From assembly GCA_903903985.1 (NCBI GenBank), contig CAIVAT010000183.1, forward strand, positions 1 to 32,268: a DNA stretch of 32,268 bases, read 5' to 3'. The notes under the pieces are model-generated. The model was given only the letters and a program-made list of their open reading frames with translations. It ran no database searches and had not been told where the DNA came from. Each line of letters starts with the position of its first letter. Within the stretch, counting starts at the first letter, position 1. Shown piece by piece: positions 7,896 through 16,229 of the stretch. A program made the position numbers and the translations under genes. The stretch comes from an uncultured Bacteroidales bacterium. GTDB lineage: Bacteria; Bacteroidota; Bacteroidia; Bacteroidales; FEN-979.

Positions 7896-10800
7896 ATGCC
7901 CCGGACTTCAGTCCGGGGTTCATGTATCGCGTTGCTGGTGACCGCTTTATTTGTTTGCCTGACAATCGGTTCATATGGTCAGAAACAGGCCTGGTTTTCA
8001 GGAGATTCAACCAAATTTGTAGGCGAATTGAACGGCATATTCTTTAACCTGGGTGACAATGAAAAAAAGATCATTGCCCCGTTCATGGAGGAATTTGTTC
8101 AGAAGTGGAACCAGGAGAAGTTCGGGCCGGAACAAAAAAAGATCATTTATGGCTTATTCAACGAAATGGTGAAAAAAAAGGTGCGTCCCTTTCCCGATTT
8201 TTTCAACTACATCAACGCCCTCAACATCTTCTCCAACAGCCGTCAGCCCGATGAATATTTCATTCCCTGGTCCGATATCCTGAAAAAGCTGATCGCTGAT
8301 AAAAACAACAGGAAATTTGTCGTGTTTCTTGATGCAACCACAAACCTGTTCTCTGATAACCTGGTTTATAAATCGGTTACCACCCGATGGAAGATCAACA
8401 AGACAACCTTCCGTTTTATATTCGATTCGGTTCCTGTAATTCAATTTAAAAAGAGCGACCTGGTTTGTTATGCAAATGAGGACAGTTTGAATATTTTCAG
8501 TACCAGTGGAACATATTTTCCGCTGACAAACCTTTGGATGGGACAAGATGGAATGGTAAACTGGAAGCGGGCGGGCGAAGATCCCGGGAAAGTTTTTGCC
8601 ACCCTCGGCCATTATGAAATCCAGATGCGGTTTTCGAAGTTTACCGCCGACACCGCCAGCTTTACACATAAAAAATACTTTCCAGCACCCATCATCGGCA
8701 GGTATGTGGATAAAGTACTGGCCGATGTTACCGAAGAAAAGTCCTCTTACCCCAGGTTTTACTCTTACGACAAGATGATCGGAATTTCCCGGTTGTTCAG
8801 CAATATTGACTACCTGGGTGGTTTTGCCATGGAAGGAAGCCGCATCATTGGTTCCGGTGACAAATCAACGGATGCGTGCCTTTTCTTTAAAAAAGACGGG
8901 AAGGACTTTGTTATTGCACGATCGAAATCGTTCATCATTCGCGATGACCGGATCAATTCCGGCATGGCATCCATTACCATTTACTATGAAAACGACTCTA
9001 TCTTTCATCCAGGGCTGCAGCTGAAATACATGGATGATAAACGGGAACTTTCGTTCAACAAGGATGAGCGGGTGCCCTCCATCAGTCCATGGTTCGATTC
9101 ATATCACAACATAGAAATTTATTGCGAATCGCTCTATTGGAAAGTGGGAGAGGCAAGGATCAGTTTTAAGATGATGACAGGGCCTACCAAGGAGAGCAAG
9201 GCGATTTTTGAATCAAGTAATTATTACTCCCTTCACCGGTATGAGAAACTGCAGGGAATTGATGAGGCCAACCCCCTGAACCTGATAAAAAATTTTATCG
9301 CAAAAAGGAAATCGAAGGATTTTACCCTTGACGAACTTACCACCTACATGAATAAACCTGTGGAACAGGTTGAGGTACAGCTGCTTACACTTGCCAATCG
9401 CGGATTCCTGGTCTATAATTTTGATGAAAAGGTGGCTCATGTCAGCAAAAAACTGACCGACTACGTAAACGCCCAGGCCGGGAAAGCCGACTATGATGTG
9501 ATCTTTTTCAATTCATTTGTTACCAATGCCGCCAACGCCATACTGAACCTTGATTCATTCGATCTCAAAATCCAGGGGGTTCCCATGATCGTGCTCAGTG
9601 ACTCCCAGCAGGTAACGGTTTACCCGAAGAACGCAGAGGTGGTGCTGAAGAAGGACATGGATTTTACATTCACAGGCAAGGTAGAGGCAGGCCTTTTTGA
9701 TTTCTATGCCCGCGATTGTTCCTTTGAATATGATAAATTCCGGATAAACCTGCCCTTTGTCGACTCCATGTTATTTTATATCAGAAGCAAATCGATCGAT
9801 CCCAAAAAAGGCACATATCAGCTGGTCAAAGTAAAAACAGCCATCACCGGTTTGAGTGGCGATCTGCTCATTGATGACCCGTTGAATAAATCAGGATTGA
9901 AGATGCTTGCGCAATACCCGATATTTACCAGCCGCAATAATTCTCTCGTGACCTGGAGCAAGAAAACAATACAGAATGGCGTCTACCTGAAAGACAGGTT
10001 TTTCTATGAAGTCAACCCGTTCGGAATCAAAAGCCTGGATGCTTTGGCAACCGACAGCCTGAAGTTTGCAGGCTCCCTTACCTCGGCCGGCATCTTCCCG
10101 GAAATAACCGAGCCGTTGAAAGTCAGGCCCGATAACTCGCTTGGACTGGAGAAAACCACCGACAGCACCGGGCTTCCTGTATACGATGGCAAAGGAACCT
10201 TCATCTCCAGAATAGACCTGAGCGACCAGGGGTTAAGGGGAGATGGAACGCTCCGGTATTTTAATTCAACCACCTTTTCAAAAGATTTTGTTTTCCTTCC
10301 CGATTCAATGAAGACCCTGGCCAAAAATTTCATGATGGCTGAAGTCGCCGGACCGTTTGAATTCCCTGCGGTTCATGGCGACTCCGTGATCGAATTCTGG
10401 CTTCCTTATAAAGATTCACTTGCCATTTCGAGTACAACAAAACAGATGGCCATGTATAACAACCAGTCAACCTTTGCAGGAAGATTGTCGCTTACTCCTG
10501 AATTGCTCAGCGGAAATGGTACCGTGCACATCAAGGATGCTGAAATGGATTCCCGGGGATTTAAATTCAAACGCAGGTCGTATGATGCCCTGATTGCCAA
10601 TTTTCGTATCAAATCTTATGACCTGGCCGACCTGACCATCTCGACAAAAAACTACCAGACACATTTTGACTTTGATGCCCGAAAAGGAGAATTTAAGTCG
10701 AATATCGGAATTTCAAAAGTGGAATTCCCGCTTAACAAATACCTGTGTTCCATGGACCGGTTTGATTGGCTGATCGACAGTGAAGAGATCCTTTTATCTA

Positions 10801-12404
10801 ATGAACAAAGTAAAAAACAGGTGCCCGATTCACTGAGTCTGGCCCAATACATCGACCTCGCATACACGGGTTCCGAATTTATTTCCATCCATCCGTTGCA
10901 GGATTCGCTGAAATTCTTTGCAGCAAAAGCCAGGTATAACCTACGGACCAATGTGATCAATGCGCAGGATGTGAAGATCATCAAGGTGGCAGATGCGGCC
11001 ATATATCCCGATTCCGGGAAAGTGGTGATTTTCAAGGATGCAGCAATGCAAAACCTGACGCATGCCATCATCATCGCAGATACAAAATCGCGATTTCACC
11101 AGTTCTATAACGCGGATGTATCCATCGCCTCCAGGAGTAAGTATACCGGGAATGGGGATTATGATTACAAAGAGAGAAACGGGGAGCATGAACAGGTGCA
11201 TTTTAACCGCATCAGGGTTGACTCGTCACTGCAAACCGAGGCTGAAGGCAATATTGGTGATTCAGCAGGTTTCCTGTTAAGCCCTGAATTTGCATTTAAG
11301 GGTGCTGTCGCACTCAGGGCCGATGATAATAAACTCAACTTCAAAGGCGGATTTCACGCGGTTACCGATTGTTTTAAAGAAAAACCAGAATGGGTAAAAT
11401 TTTCCGGTCCCATCGACCCGCAACATGTTCAGATACCTGTGATCTTTCCTTTAAAGAATACCGACAACGAACCGATCAATCTTGGGTTGATGTTTTTCAA
11501 TTCCGAGAATAAGATTGGTCCATCCTTTTTCAGGCGGAAGATCAGCTTCAGCGATACAACCATGATCACCGCGGAAGGATTGCTCGAATATGACCTTCCG
11601 GCAGGGGAGTTCCGCATTTCATCACCGGAAAAACTCAGGAACATTTCTTTGAATGGAGATTACTTTGCACTGAATACTGGCAGTTGCATGTTGAGGGGCG
11701 AAGGGAAACTGAACCTCAGCCTTAAATCAGGCAACCTGAAAATTGAAAATTATGGAGTACTTGACTATTTTGTTATTCCTGATTCTGTTCGTTTGCACTG
11801 CGCCATGACTTTTAATTTTCCATTCTCTGAACGGGGACTGGAGCGGTTCAGCACCCAGCTTGCATCAGTGAACCTGCCCGGAGTCAAACTGATGAGTACG
11901 CCTTATGCCATGGCGATGGAAAACATGCTTGACAAACAGGATTTTGAACGGTTGAAAGGTGAACATGACCTGCTGGGGAAATTTAAAAAATTCCCGGATG
12001 CCATGGAACGCGCTATATTTCTGGCCGACCTTTCCATGAAATGGGATTCAACCACGCATGCTTATGTTTCCTATGGGAACATCGGGATCGCCAGTGTCGG
12101 GAAAAACCAGGTAAACCGGTATACAACCGGGATCATTGAACTATCAAAGAAACGCAATGGGGATGATTTTACGATTTATCTTGAATTGTCTCCCAATGAT
12201 TGGTTTTTTTTCAACTACCGCAACAATGTATTGATGGCACTCTCCTCCGATCTTGCATTCAACGACATCATCAGGGAAGAGGCACAATCTCGTTCCGAGC
12301 AAAAGCGGGTGGGAGGTCTTGCCAAAGGATATTCATACACACTGGCTACAGAGCGTAAAAAACGTGAATTCCTCAGGAAATTTCAATCGGAAGAATCCGA
12401 ATAG
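7896..12404 (+). CDS. Very large exported beta-rich protein of unknown function
   Basis: I do not recognise this protein. From the ATG at 7896 it has about 1502 residues. Residues 1-29 form a signal peptide (hydrophobic core IALLVTALFVCLTIG, then SYGQ), and no other membrane segment is obvious. An in-frame ATG at 7851 adds 15 residues encoded by another hairpin repeat, so it is less likely. The body is rich in short strands with recurring GNGTV and GDGTLRYF patterns. The stretch near 1008-1078 (ARYNLRTNVINAQDVKIIK) is reminiscent of OstA/LptA-like strand repeats. Residues about 468-525 (FTLDELTTYMNKP...LLTLANRGFLVY) read like a winged helix, odd for an exported protein. It ends in charged residues without a T9SS sorting domain, so a periplasmic or outer-membrane-associated location is inferred. 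plsY follows after 56 bases. Confidence 0.85.
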   Translation: MPRTSVRGSCIALLVTALFVCLTIGSYGQKQAWFSGDSTKFVGELNGIFFNLGDNEKKIIAPFMEEFVQKWNQEKFGPEQKKIIYGLFNEMVKKKVRPFPDFFNYINALNIFSNSRQPDEYFIPWSDILKKLIADKNNRKFVVFLDATTNLFSDNLVYKSVTTRWKINKTTFRFIFDSVPVIQFKKSDLVCYANEDSLNIFSTSGTYFPLTNLWMGQDGMVNWKRAGEDPGKVFATLGHYEIQMRFSKFTADTASFTHKKYFPAPIIGRYVDKVLADVTEEKSSYPRFYSYDKMIGISRLFSNIDYLGGFAMEGSRIIGSGDKSTDACLFFKKDGKDFVIARSKSFIIRDDRINSGMASITIYYENDSIFHPGLQLKYMDDKRELSFNKDERVPSISPWFDSYHNIEIYCESLYWKVGEARISFKMMTGPTKESKAIFESSNYYSLHRYEKLQGIDEANPLNLIKNFIAKRKSKDFTLDELTTYMNKPVEQVEVQLLTLANRGFLVYNFDEKVAHVSKKLTDYVNAQAGKADYDVIFFNSFVTNAANAILNLDSFDLKIQGVPMIVLSDSQQVTVYPKNAEVVLKKDMDFTFTGKVEAGLFDFYARDCSFEYDKFRINLPFVDSMLFYIRSKSIDPKKGTYQLVKVKTAITGLSGDLLIDDPLNKSGLKMLAQYPIFTSRNNSLVTWSKKTIQNGVYLKDRFFYEVNPFGIKSLDALATDSLKFAGSLTSAGIFPEITEPLKVRPDNSLGLEKTTDSTGLPVYDGKGTFISRIDLSDQGLRGDGTLRYFNSTTFSKDFVFLPDSMKTLAKNFMMAEVAGPFEFPAVHGDSVIEFWLPYKDSLAISSTTKQMAMYNNQSTFAGRLSLTPELLSGNGTVHIKDAEMDSRGFKFKRRSYDALIANFRIKSYDLADLTISTKNYQTHFDFDARKGEFKSNIGISKVEFPLNKYLCSMDRFDWLIDSEEILLSNEQSKKQVPDSLSLAQYIDLAYTGSEFISIHPLQDSLKFFAAKARYNLRTNVINAQDVKIIKVADAAIYPDSGKVVIFKDAAMQNLTHAIIIADTKSRFHQFYNADVSIASRSKYTGNGDYDYKERNGEHEQVHFNRIRVDSSLQTEAEGNIGDSAGFLLSPEFAFKGAVALRADDNKLNFKGGFHAVTDCFKEKPEWVKFSGPIDPQHVQIPVIFPLKNTDNEPINLGLMFFNSENKIGPSFFRRKISFSDTTMITAEGLLEYDLPAGEFRISSPEKLRNISLNGDYFALNTGSCMLRGEGKLNLSLKSGNLKIENYGVLDYFVIPDSVRLHCAMTFNFPFSERGLERFSTQLASVNLPGVKLMSTPYAMAMENMLDKQDFERLKGEHDLLGKFKKFPDAMERAIFLADLSMKWDSTTHAYVSYGNIGIASVGKNQVNRYTTGIIELSKKRNGDDFTIYLELSPNDWFFFNYRNNVLMALSSDLAFNDIIREEAQSRSEQKRVGGLAKGYSYTLATERKKREFLRKFQSEESE
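7899..7918. repeat. Palindromic hairpin repeat, copy 2, overlapping a start region
   Basis: This is identical to 7768-7787. It directly follows the ATG at 7896 and is read as codons for the basic n-region of the downstream protein's signal peptide. Confidence 0.9.
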
Positions 12405-12419
12405 TTAACCGGATTTTTT
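12394..12419 (+). terminator. Possible weak terminator at the end of the large gene
   Basis: AATCCG (12394-12399) pairs with CGGATT (12410-12415) around a ten-base loop that contains the stop codon, and a T run follows. The stem is only six bases, so it may merely attenuate read-through into plsY. Confidence 0.4.
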
Positions 12420-12460
12420 ATTACTTTGCATCCCGAAACGGGTTATTGAATTTATTAAGG

Positions 12461-13111
12461 ATGACGACAGTATATATCTTGCTTGAAATCCTGGTGGCCT
12501 ACCTGCTCGGTTCTGTTCCATCTGCCGTATGGATTGGCAAACTGATTTATGGCATTGATGTCAGGCAACATGGAAGTGGTAACGCTGGCGCCACCAATGT
12601 GATCAGGGTGCTTGGATACAAGGCCGGCATTCCCGTTTTGCTGGTTGATGTATTCAAAGGATGGCTTGCAGTGCAATTGGCTGTATGGATGCCAATCCCC
12701 GGTTTGAGCATGGATTCCATGATCTATGTCAGGATTGGGATGGCGCTGGCAGCAGTGCTGGGTCACGTATTCCCGGTTTATGCTGGATTTAAAGGTGGAA
12801 AAGGGGTTGGGACGATCGCGGGAGCTGCTATTTCCATCTTCCCGCTGGCGATCCTGATCGTTCTGGTCGTTTTTATCCTGGTCCTTGCCACCACGCATTA
12901 TGTTTCACTTGCATCCATTCTGGCCTCCCTGGTTTTTCCACTCGTGGTATATTTCATTATGGGAGTGAGACATCCTGGTTTGGTCGGACTTTCAATGCTG
13001 GTAGCCGTCTTTATCCCGGTAACTCACCGAAAGAACATAAGGAGACTGATAAAAGGGGAGGAGCGGAGGTTTGATTTCAGGAGGAAAACTGACCGGAAGG
13101 AGAACTTATAA
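12461..13111 (+). CDS. plsY: Glycerol-3-phosphate acyltransferase (acyl-phosphate dependent)
   Basis: PlsY is an integral membrane enzyme that acylates glycerol 3-phosphate at position 1 from acyl phosphate, the first committed step of phospholipid synthesis. With the ATG at 12461 it has 216 residues, normal for the family. The three conserved cytoplasmic motifs are visible: GSVPSAVWIGKL near the start, HGSGNAGATNVIRVLG at about 38-53, and GFKGGKGVGT near 110. About five membrane helices surround them. A TTG at 12446 would add five residues (MNLLR) and is less likely. The C-terminus is short and strongly basic. dnaN follows with its own likely promoter. Confidence 0.95.
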   Translation: MTTVYILLEILVAYLLGSVPSAVWIGKLIYGIDVRQHGSGNAGATNVIRVLGYKAGIPVLLVDVFKGWLAVQLAVWMPIPGLSMDSMIYVRIGMALAAVLGHVFPVYAGFKGGKGVGTIAGAAISIFPLAILIVLVVFILVLATTHYVSLASILASLVFPLVVYFIMGVRHPGLVGLSMLVAVFIPVTHRKNIRRLIKGEERRFDFRRKTDRKENL

Positions 13112-13135
13112 ACTTAAACCGACAATTTTTTATCG

Positions 13136-13143
13136 TATATTTG
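13136..13143 (+). promoter_or_regulatory. Probable -7 box of the dnaN promoter
   Basis: TATATTTG matches the Bacteroidota -7 consensus TAnnTTTG exactly and lies 26 bases before the dnaN ATG. No clear TTG-type -33 element is seen at the expected distance. Confidence 0.5.
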
Positions 13144-13169
13144 GAACGATTTTAATAAAATAAGCCATT

Positions 13170-14294
13170 ATGAAATTCATTATCTCCAGCACGTTATTAC
13201 TTAAAAACCTGCAAGCCATCCTGGGTGTGATCAATACAAACAATACTTTGCCAATTCTTGATGATTTTCTTTTTGAACTCAAAGATGATTCGCTGACCAT
13301 CACCTCCTCCGACCTGGAAACAACCATGCGGGTGACCATCAGGCCTGATAAATCGGAGGAAACCGGGAGCATTGCCATCCCTGCCAAGATATTGGTCGAA
13401 ACATTGAAAACTTTTCCGGATATCCCTGTCGCATTCTCGATCAACCCGGATACCCTGATGATCGAAATTTCGGCCGGAGAAGGAAAATATAAACTTTCTG
13501 GGCACAAGAGCGAAGAATATCCCCGCACACCTTTGCTGGAAGATACCATTGCCATTACTTTTGATTCACGACTGATGTCGCAGGCCATCAATAAAACCCT
13601 ATTTGCTACCGGTAACGACGAATTGCGCCTGGTTCTTTCAGGGGTATTTTGTGAATTATCCCCCGATGATGTTACCTTCGTTGCCACCGATGCCCATAAA
13701 CTGGTGAGGTATAAACGTACCGATCTGAAGTCGGTTGATTCTGCCTCATTCATCCTTCCTAAAAAGCCGCTGAACCTGTTGAAAAATATTTTATCCAACC
13801 AGGAGGTTCCGGTAACCATTGAATACAACAAAACAAATGCATTCTTTTCCTTCTCGAACATTCACCTGATCTGCCGGTTGATCGATGGTAAATACCCCAA
13901 TTACGACGCCGTCATTCCAAAGGAAAACCCAAATAAAATGACCATCGACCGGCATGCTTTGCTTAACTCAATCCGGCGCGTTGCTATTTTTGCAAACCAA
14001 TCCACCCACCAGATCCGGTTTAAAGTTTCAGGACAGGAGTTGATCCTCAGTGCCGAAGATATTGATTTTTCAAATGAAGCCAAGGAGCGGCTTACATGTT
14101 CTTACAATGGAGAGGACATGGAAATCGGGTTCAATTCGAAATTCCTGCTCGAAATGTTAAGCAATATTGAAACCGAGGAGATCAGCCTGGAGATGTCGGC
14201 TCCCAACAGGGCGGGAATTCTTACCCCCCTCAACAATGAAAATAAAAACGAAGACATCCTGATGCTTGTAATGCCCGTTATGTTGAACAAATAA
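13170..14294 (+). CDS. dnaN: DNA polymerase III beta subunit (sliding clamp)
   Basis: This cytoplasmic ring-forming clamp tethers the replicative polymerase to DNA and recruits other replication and repair proteins. Its 374 residues match the usual length of about 370. The N-terminus MKFIISSTLLLKNLQAILGVI is typical. The three repeated clamp folds can be followed through TLPILDDFLFEL, the VATDAHKLVRYK motif of the second domain (about residue 170) and DGKYPNYDAVIP (about 240). The C-terminus ends in LMLVMPVMLNK, which resembles the usual M-P-M/V-R/K ending. It is not next to dnaA or recF here, a common situation in Bacteroidota. Transcription ends at the strong hairpin just downstream. Confidence 0.97.
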   Translation: MKFIISSTLLLKNLQAILGVINTNNTLPILDDFLFELKDDSLTITSSDLETTMRVTIRPDKSEETGSIAIPAKILVETLKTFPDIPVAFSINPDTLMIEISAGEGKYKLSGHKSEEYPRTPLLEDTIAITFDSRLMSQAINKTLFATGNDELRLVLSGVFCELSPDDVTFVATDAHKLVRYKRTDLKSVDSASFILPKKPLNLLKNILSNQEVPVTIEYNKTNAFFSFSNIHLICRLIDGKYPNYDAVIPKENPNKMTIDRHALLNSIRRVAIFANQSTHQIRFKVSGQELILSAEDIDFSNEAKERLTCSYNGEDMEIGFNSKFLLEMLSNIETEEISLEMSAPNRAGILTPLNNENKNEDILMLVMPVMLNK

Positions 14295-14318
14295 GTGTAC
14301 TCATCTTCAGAGCGCTTA

Positions 14319-14358
14319 AAATAAAAAGAGCGAAGTGAAGGCTTCGCTCTTTTTATTT
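14319..14358. terminator. Bidirectional terminator between dnaN and the cold-shock gene
   Basis: An uninterrupted 17-bp stem (14319-14335 with 14342-14358) closes a six-base loop. The core is GAGCGAAG/CTTCGCTC, with A/T-rich flanks that give a U run in both directions. It serves two converging genes. Confidence 0.93.
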
Positions 14359-14376
14359 GTCATTCGACTGAAACCC

Positions 14377-14568
14377 TTAGTCTCGTCGAACGTTGATGGC
14401 TTTTTTACCGCGATTGTCTTCTGTCAGATCAAACGTAACCTGATCATTTTCACGAATTTTGTCCACCAACCCGCTTACGTGAACAAAAACGTCCTGCTGG
14501 CTTTCATCATCCAAGATGAAACCAAAACCTTTTCTCTCATTGAAAAATTTTACTTTACCTGTTGACAT
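14377..14568 (-). CDS. Cold-shock domain protein (CspA family)
   Basis: This 63-residue single-domain OB-fold protein binds single-stranded RNA or DNA and acts as an RNA chaperone. RNP1 (KGFGFI, residues about 13-18) and RNP2 (VFVHVSG, about 27-33) are intact, and the opening MSTGKVKFFNERKGFGFI is classic. It converges with dnaN and shares the bidirectional terminator at 14319-14358. Upstream on the minus strand, a -7-like TAAATTCG (14600-14607) would give a leader of about 25-30 bases in an AT-rich region. That promoter call is weak. Whether it is cold-inducible or constitutive cannot be told from the sequence. Confidence 0.95.
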   Translation of the reverse strand: MSTGKVKFFNERKGFGFILDDESQQDVFVHVSGLVDKIRENDQVTFDLTEDNRGKKAINVRRD

Positions 14569-14682
14569 AATACATTAATATTAGAATGAATAACCAATGC
14601 GAATTTACAATTAAATATCAAAATCAAAAAAAAAGCACTTTATTTTTATCTTAATCTGGTGGATGTTTTAAATATAATTCTA

Positions 14683-14690
14683 TAACTTTA
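14683..14690 (+). promoter_or_regulatory. Possible -7 box upstream of the malic enzyme gene
   Basis: TAACTTTA matches TAnnTTTG except at the last base and lies 18 bases before the ATG at 14709, in a 140-bp AT-rich region between divergent genes. No good -33 element is apparent. Confidence 0.35.
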
Positions 14691-14708
14691 CCAAAAAAAC
14701 GTCAAATT

Positions 14709-16163
14709 ATGAAGGAACTGTCGCTCAACCTGGAAAATCTTGAAGAAGCTTTCCCTTCCACATTCACCCCGGAACAACTTGCTAAGGCAAAGACCATTTT
14801 CCTGAAAAAACTCGCAGAAGATGCCCACCGGTTTTACCAGGGGAAAATACAGACTGTCCCCAAAGCCCCTGTCCCCGGATTCAATTGGTTTAATGTATGG
14901 TATACGCCCGGAGTTTCAAAAGTCTCCACCGATATACGCGACAACAATGATGTCTCCTTTGACATGACGAACCGGGGAAACCTTGTTGCCGTGGTGAGCG
15001 ATTCCACGCGCGTACTTGGCGATGGCGACTGTACCCCTGCGGGTGGTCTTGGCGTGATGGAGGGTAAGGCTTTCCTGATGAAATATCTTGGCGGAGTCGA
15101 CGCTGTCGCCTTATGTGTTGACAGCAAGGGAAAGGATGGCAAGAATGATCCTGAAAAGATCATTGAATTTGTAAAGATGGTCCAACCAAGTTTTGGAGCG
15201 GTGAACCTTGAAGATATTTCGCAACCAAATTGCTACAGGGTGCTTGATGTGTTACGTGAGGAGTGCGACATTCCTGTCTGGCACGATGATGCACAGGGTA
15301 CGGCCTGTGTTACCCTGGCCGGGGTGATCAATGCACTTAAACTCGCCGGGAAAAAAATCCAGGATGTCCGTTTCGTGCTCAACGGAGCAGGCGCTTCCAA
15401 TACGACCATTGCACGTTTGCTCATCACTGATGGTGCGGATCCAGCAAAAATGGTGCTTTTTGATACCAAAGGGTCCCTCCACATAAACCGGGAGGATATC
15501 AAGTGCGATCCCCGCTTTTACCGCAAGTGGGAACTTTGTTTATCAACCAACCCTGGCAAAATAGCAACCATTGAAGAGGCCATGAAAAATGCCGATGTGC
15601 TGATCTCCCTCTCAACACCCGGCCCCGATGTGATCAAACGTCCTTGGATCAGGAGCATGGCTGAAAAATCGATCGTATTTTGCTGCGCCAACCCGGTGCC
15701 TGAAATTTATCCCTATGCTGCCAAAGAAGAAGGTGCGTACATCGTTGCGACAGGACGTGGCGATTTTCCAAACCAGGTGAACAATTCCATCGGCTTTCCC
15801 GGAATCCTCAAAGGTGCCCTGATGGTTCGTGCCAGGAAAATAACCGACACCATGGCCATCGCAGCGGCACATTCATTGGCAGACTATGCCGAAAAGCGCG
15901 GTATCCACGTCAACGACATCGTTCCCAATATGGAAGAAGCATCTGTGTTTCCTCAGGAAGCTGCAGATGTAGCCATGCAGGCAATCAAAGATGGCGTCGC
16001 CCGGATCCATTTAACCTGGGAAGAGGCTTTTCAGAAGGCAACAAAGGACATTGAACACGCCCGTGGACTGACAAAGTTACTTACCGAGAAAGGATTTATC
16101 CCTCCTCCGCCTGCAGAAATGATCAAAACTGCCCTCGATTGGGCAATAAAAATGGTTCAATAG
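14709..16163 (+). CDS. Malic enzyme (malate dehydrogenase, decarboxylating)
   Basis: This cytoplasmic enzyme oxidatively decarboxylates malate to pyruvate and CO2 using NAD or NADP, supplying pyruvate and reducing power. It has 484 residues. Visible elements are the catalytic Tyr in WYTPGVSKV (about residue 63), the catalytic Lys in MEGKAFLMK (about 118-126), the metal-binding acid in NLEDISQP (about 166), the HDDAQGTA motif (about 192) and the Rossmann loop VLNGAGASNTTIARLL (about 223-238). The large MaeB form carries a C-terminal phosphotransacetylase-like domain, which is absent here. Cofactor preference cannot be assigned from the sequence, so no symbol is given. The DUF2142 gene follows after 66 bases with no visible terminator. 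Confidence 0.93.
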   Translation: MKELSLNLENLEEAFPSTFTPEQLAKAKTIFLKKLAEDAHRFYQGKIQTVPKAPVPGFNWFNVWYTPGVSKVSTDIRDNNDVSFDMTNRGNLVAVVSDSTRVLGDGDCTPAGGLGVMEGKAFLMKYLGGVDAVALCVDSKGKDGKNDPEKIIEFVKMVQPSFGAVNLEDISQPNCYRVLDVLREECDIPVWHDDAQGTACVTLAGVINALKLAGKKIQDVRFVLNGAGASNTTIARLLITDGADPAKMVLFDTKGSLHINREDIKCDPRFYRKWELCLSTNPGKIATIEEAMKNADVLISLSTPGPDVIKRPWIRSMAEKSIVFCCANPVPEIYPYAAKEEGAYIVATGRGDFPNQVNNSIGFPGILKGALMVRARKITDTMAIAAAHSLADYAEKRGIHVNDIVPNMEEASVFPQEAADVAMQAIKDGVARIHLTWEEAFQKATKDIEHARGLTKLLTEKGFIPPPPAEMIKTALDWAIKMVQ

Positions 16164-16229
16164 TCCTTCAGGATTCCAATGGGTAACTGATGATCGCTGA
16201 AGTTCCCGGATGATTACCATAGATAATAC

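Noticed and set aside
7768..7918. Hairpin cluster as a possible CRISPR array
   Set aside because: There are only two identical short palindromes, no regular spacers and no cas genes.
12446..12460. TTG start of plsY five codons upstream
   Set aside because: The ATG at 12461 gives the usual PlsY N-terminus and Bacteroidota seldom use TTG.
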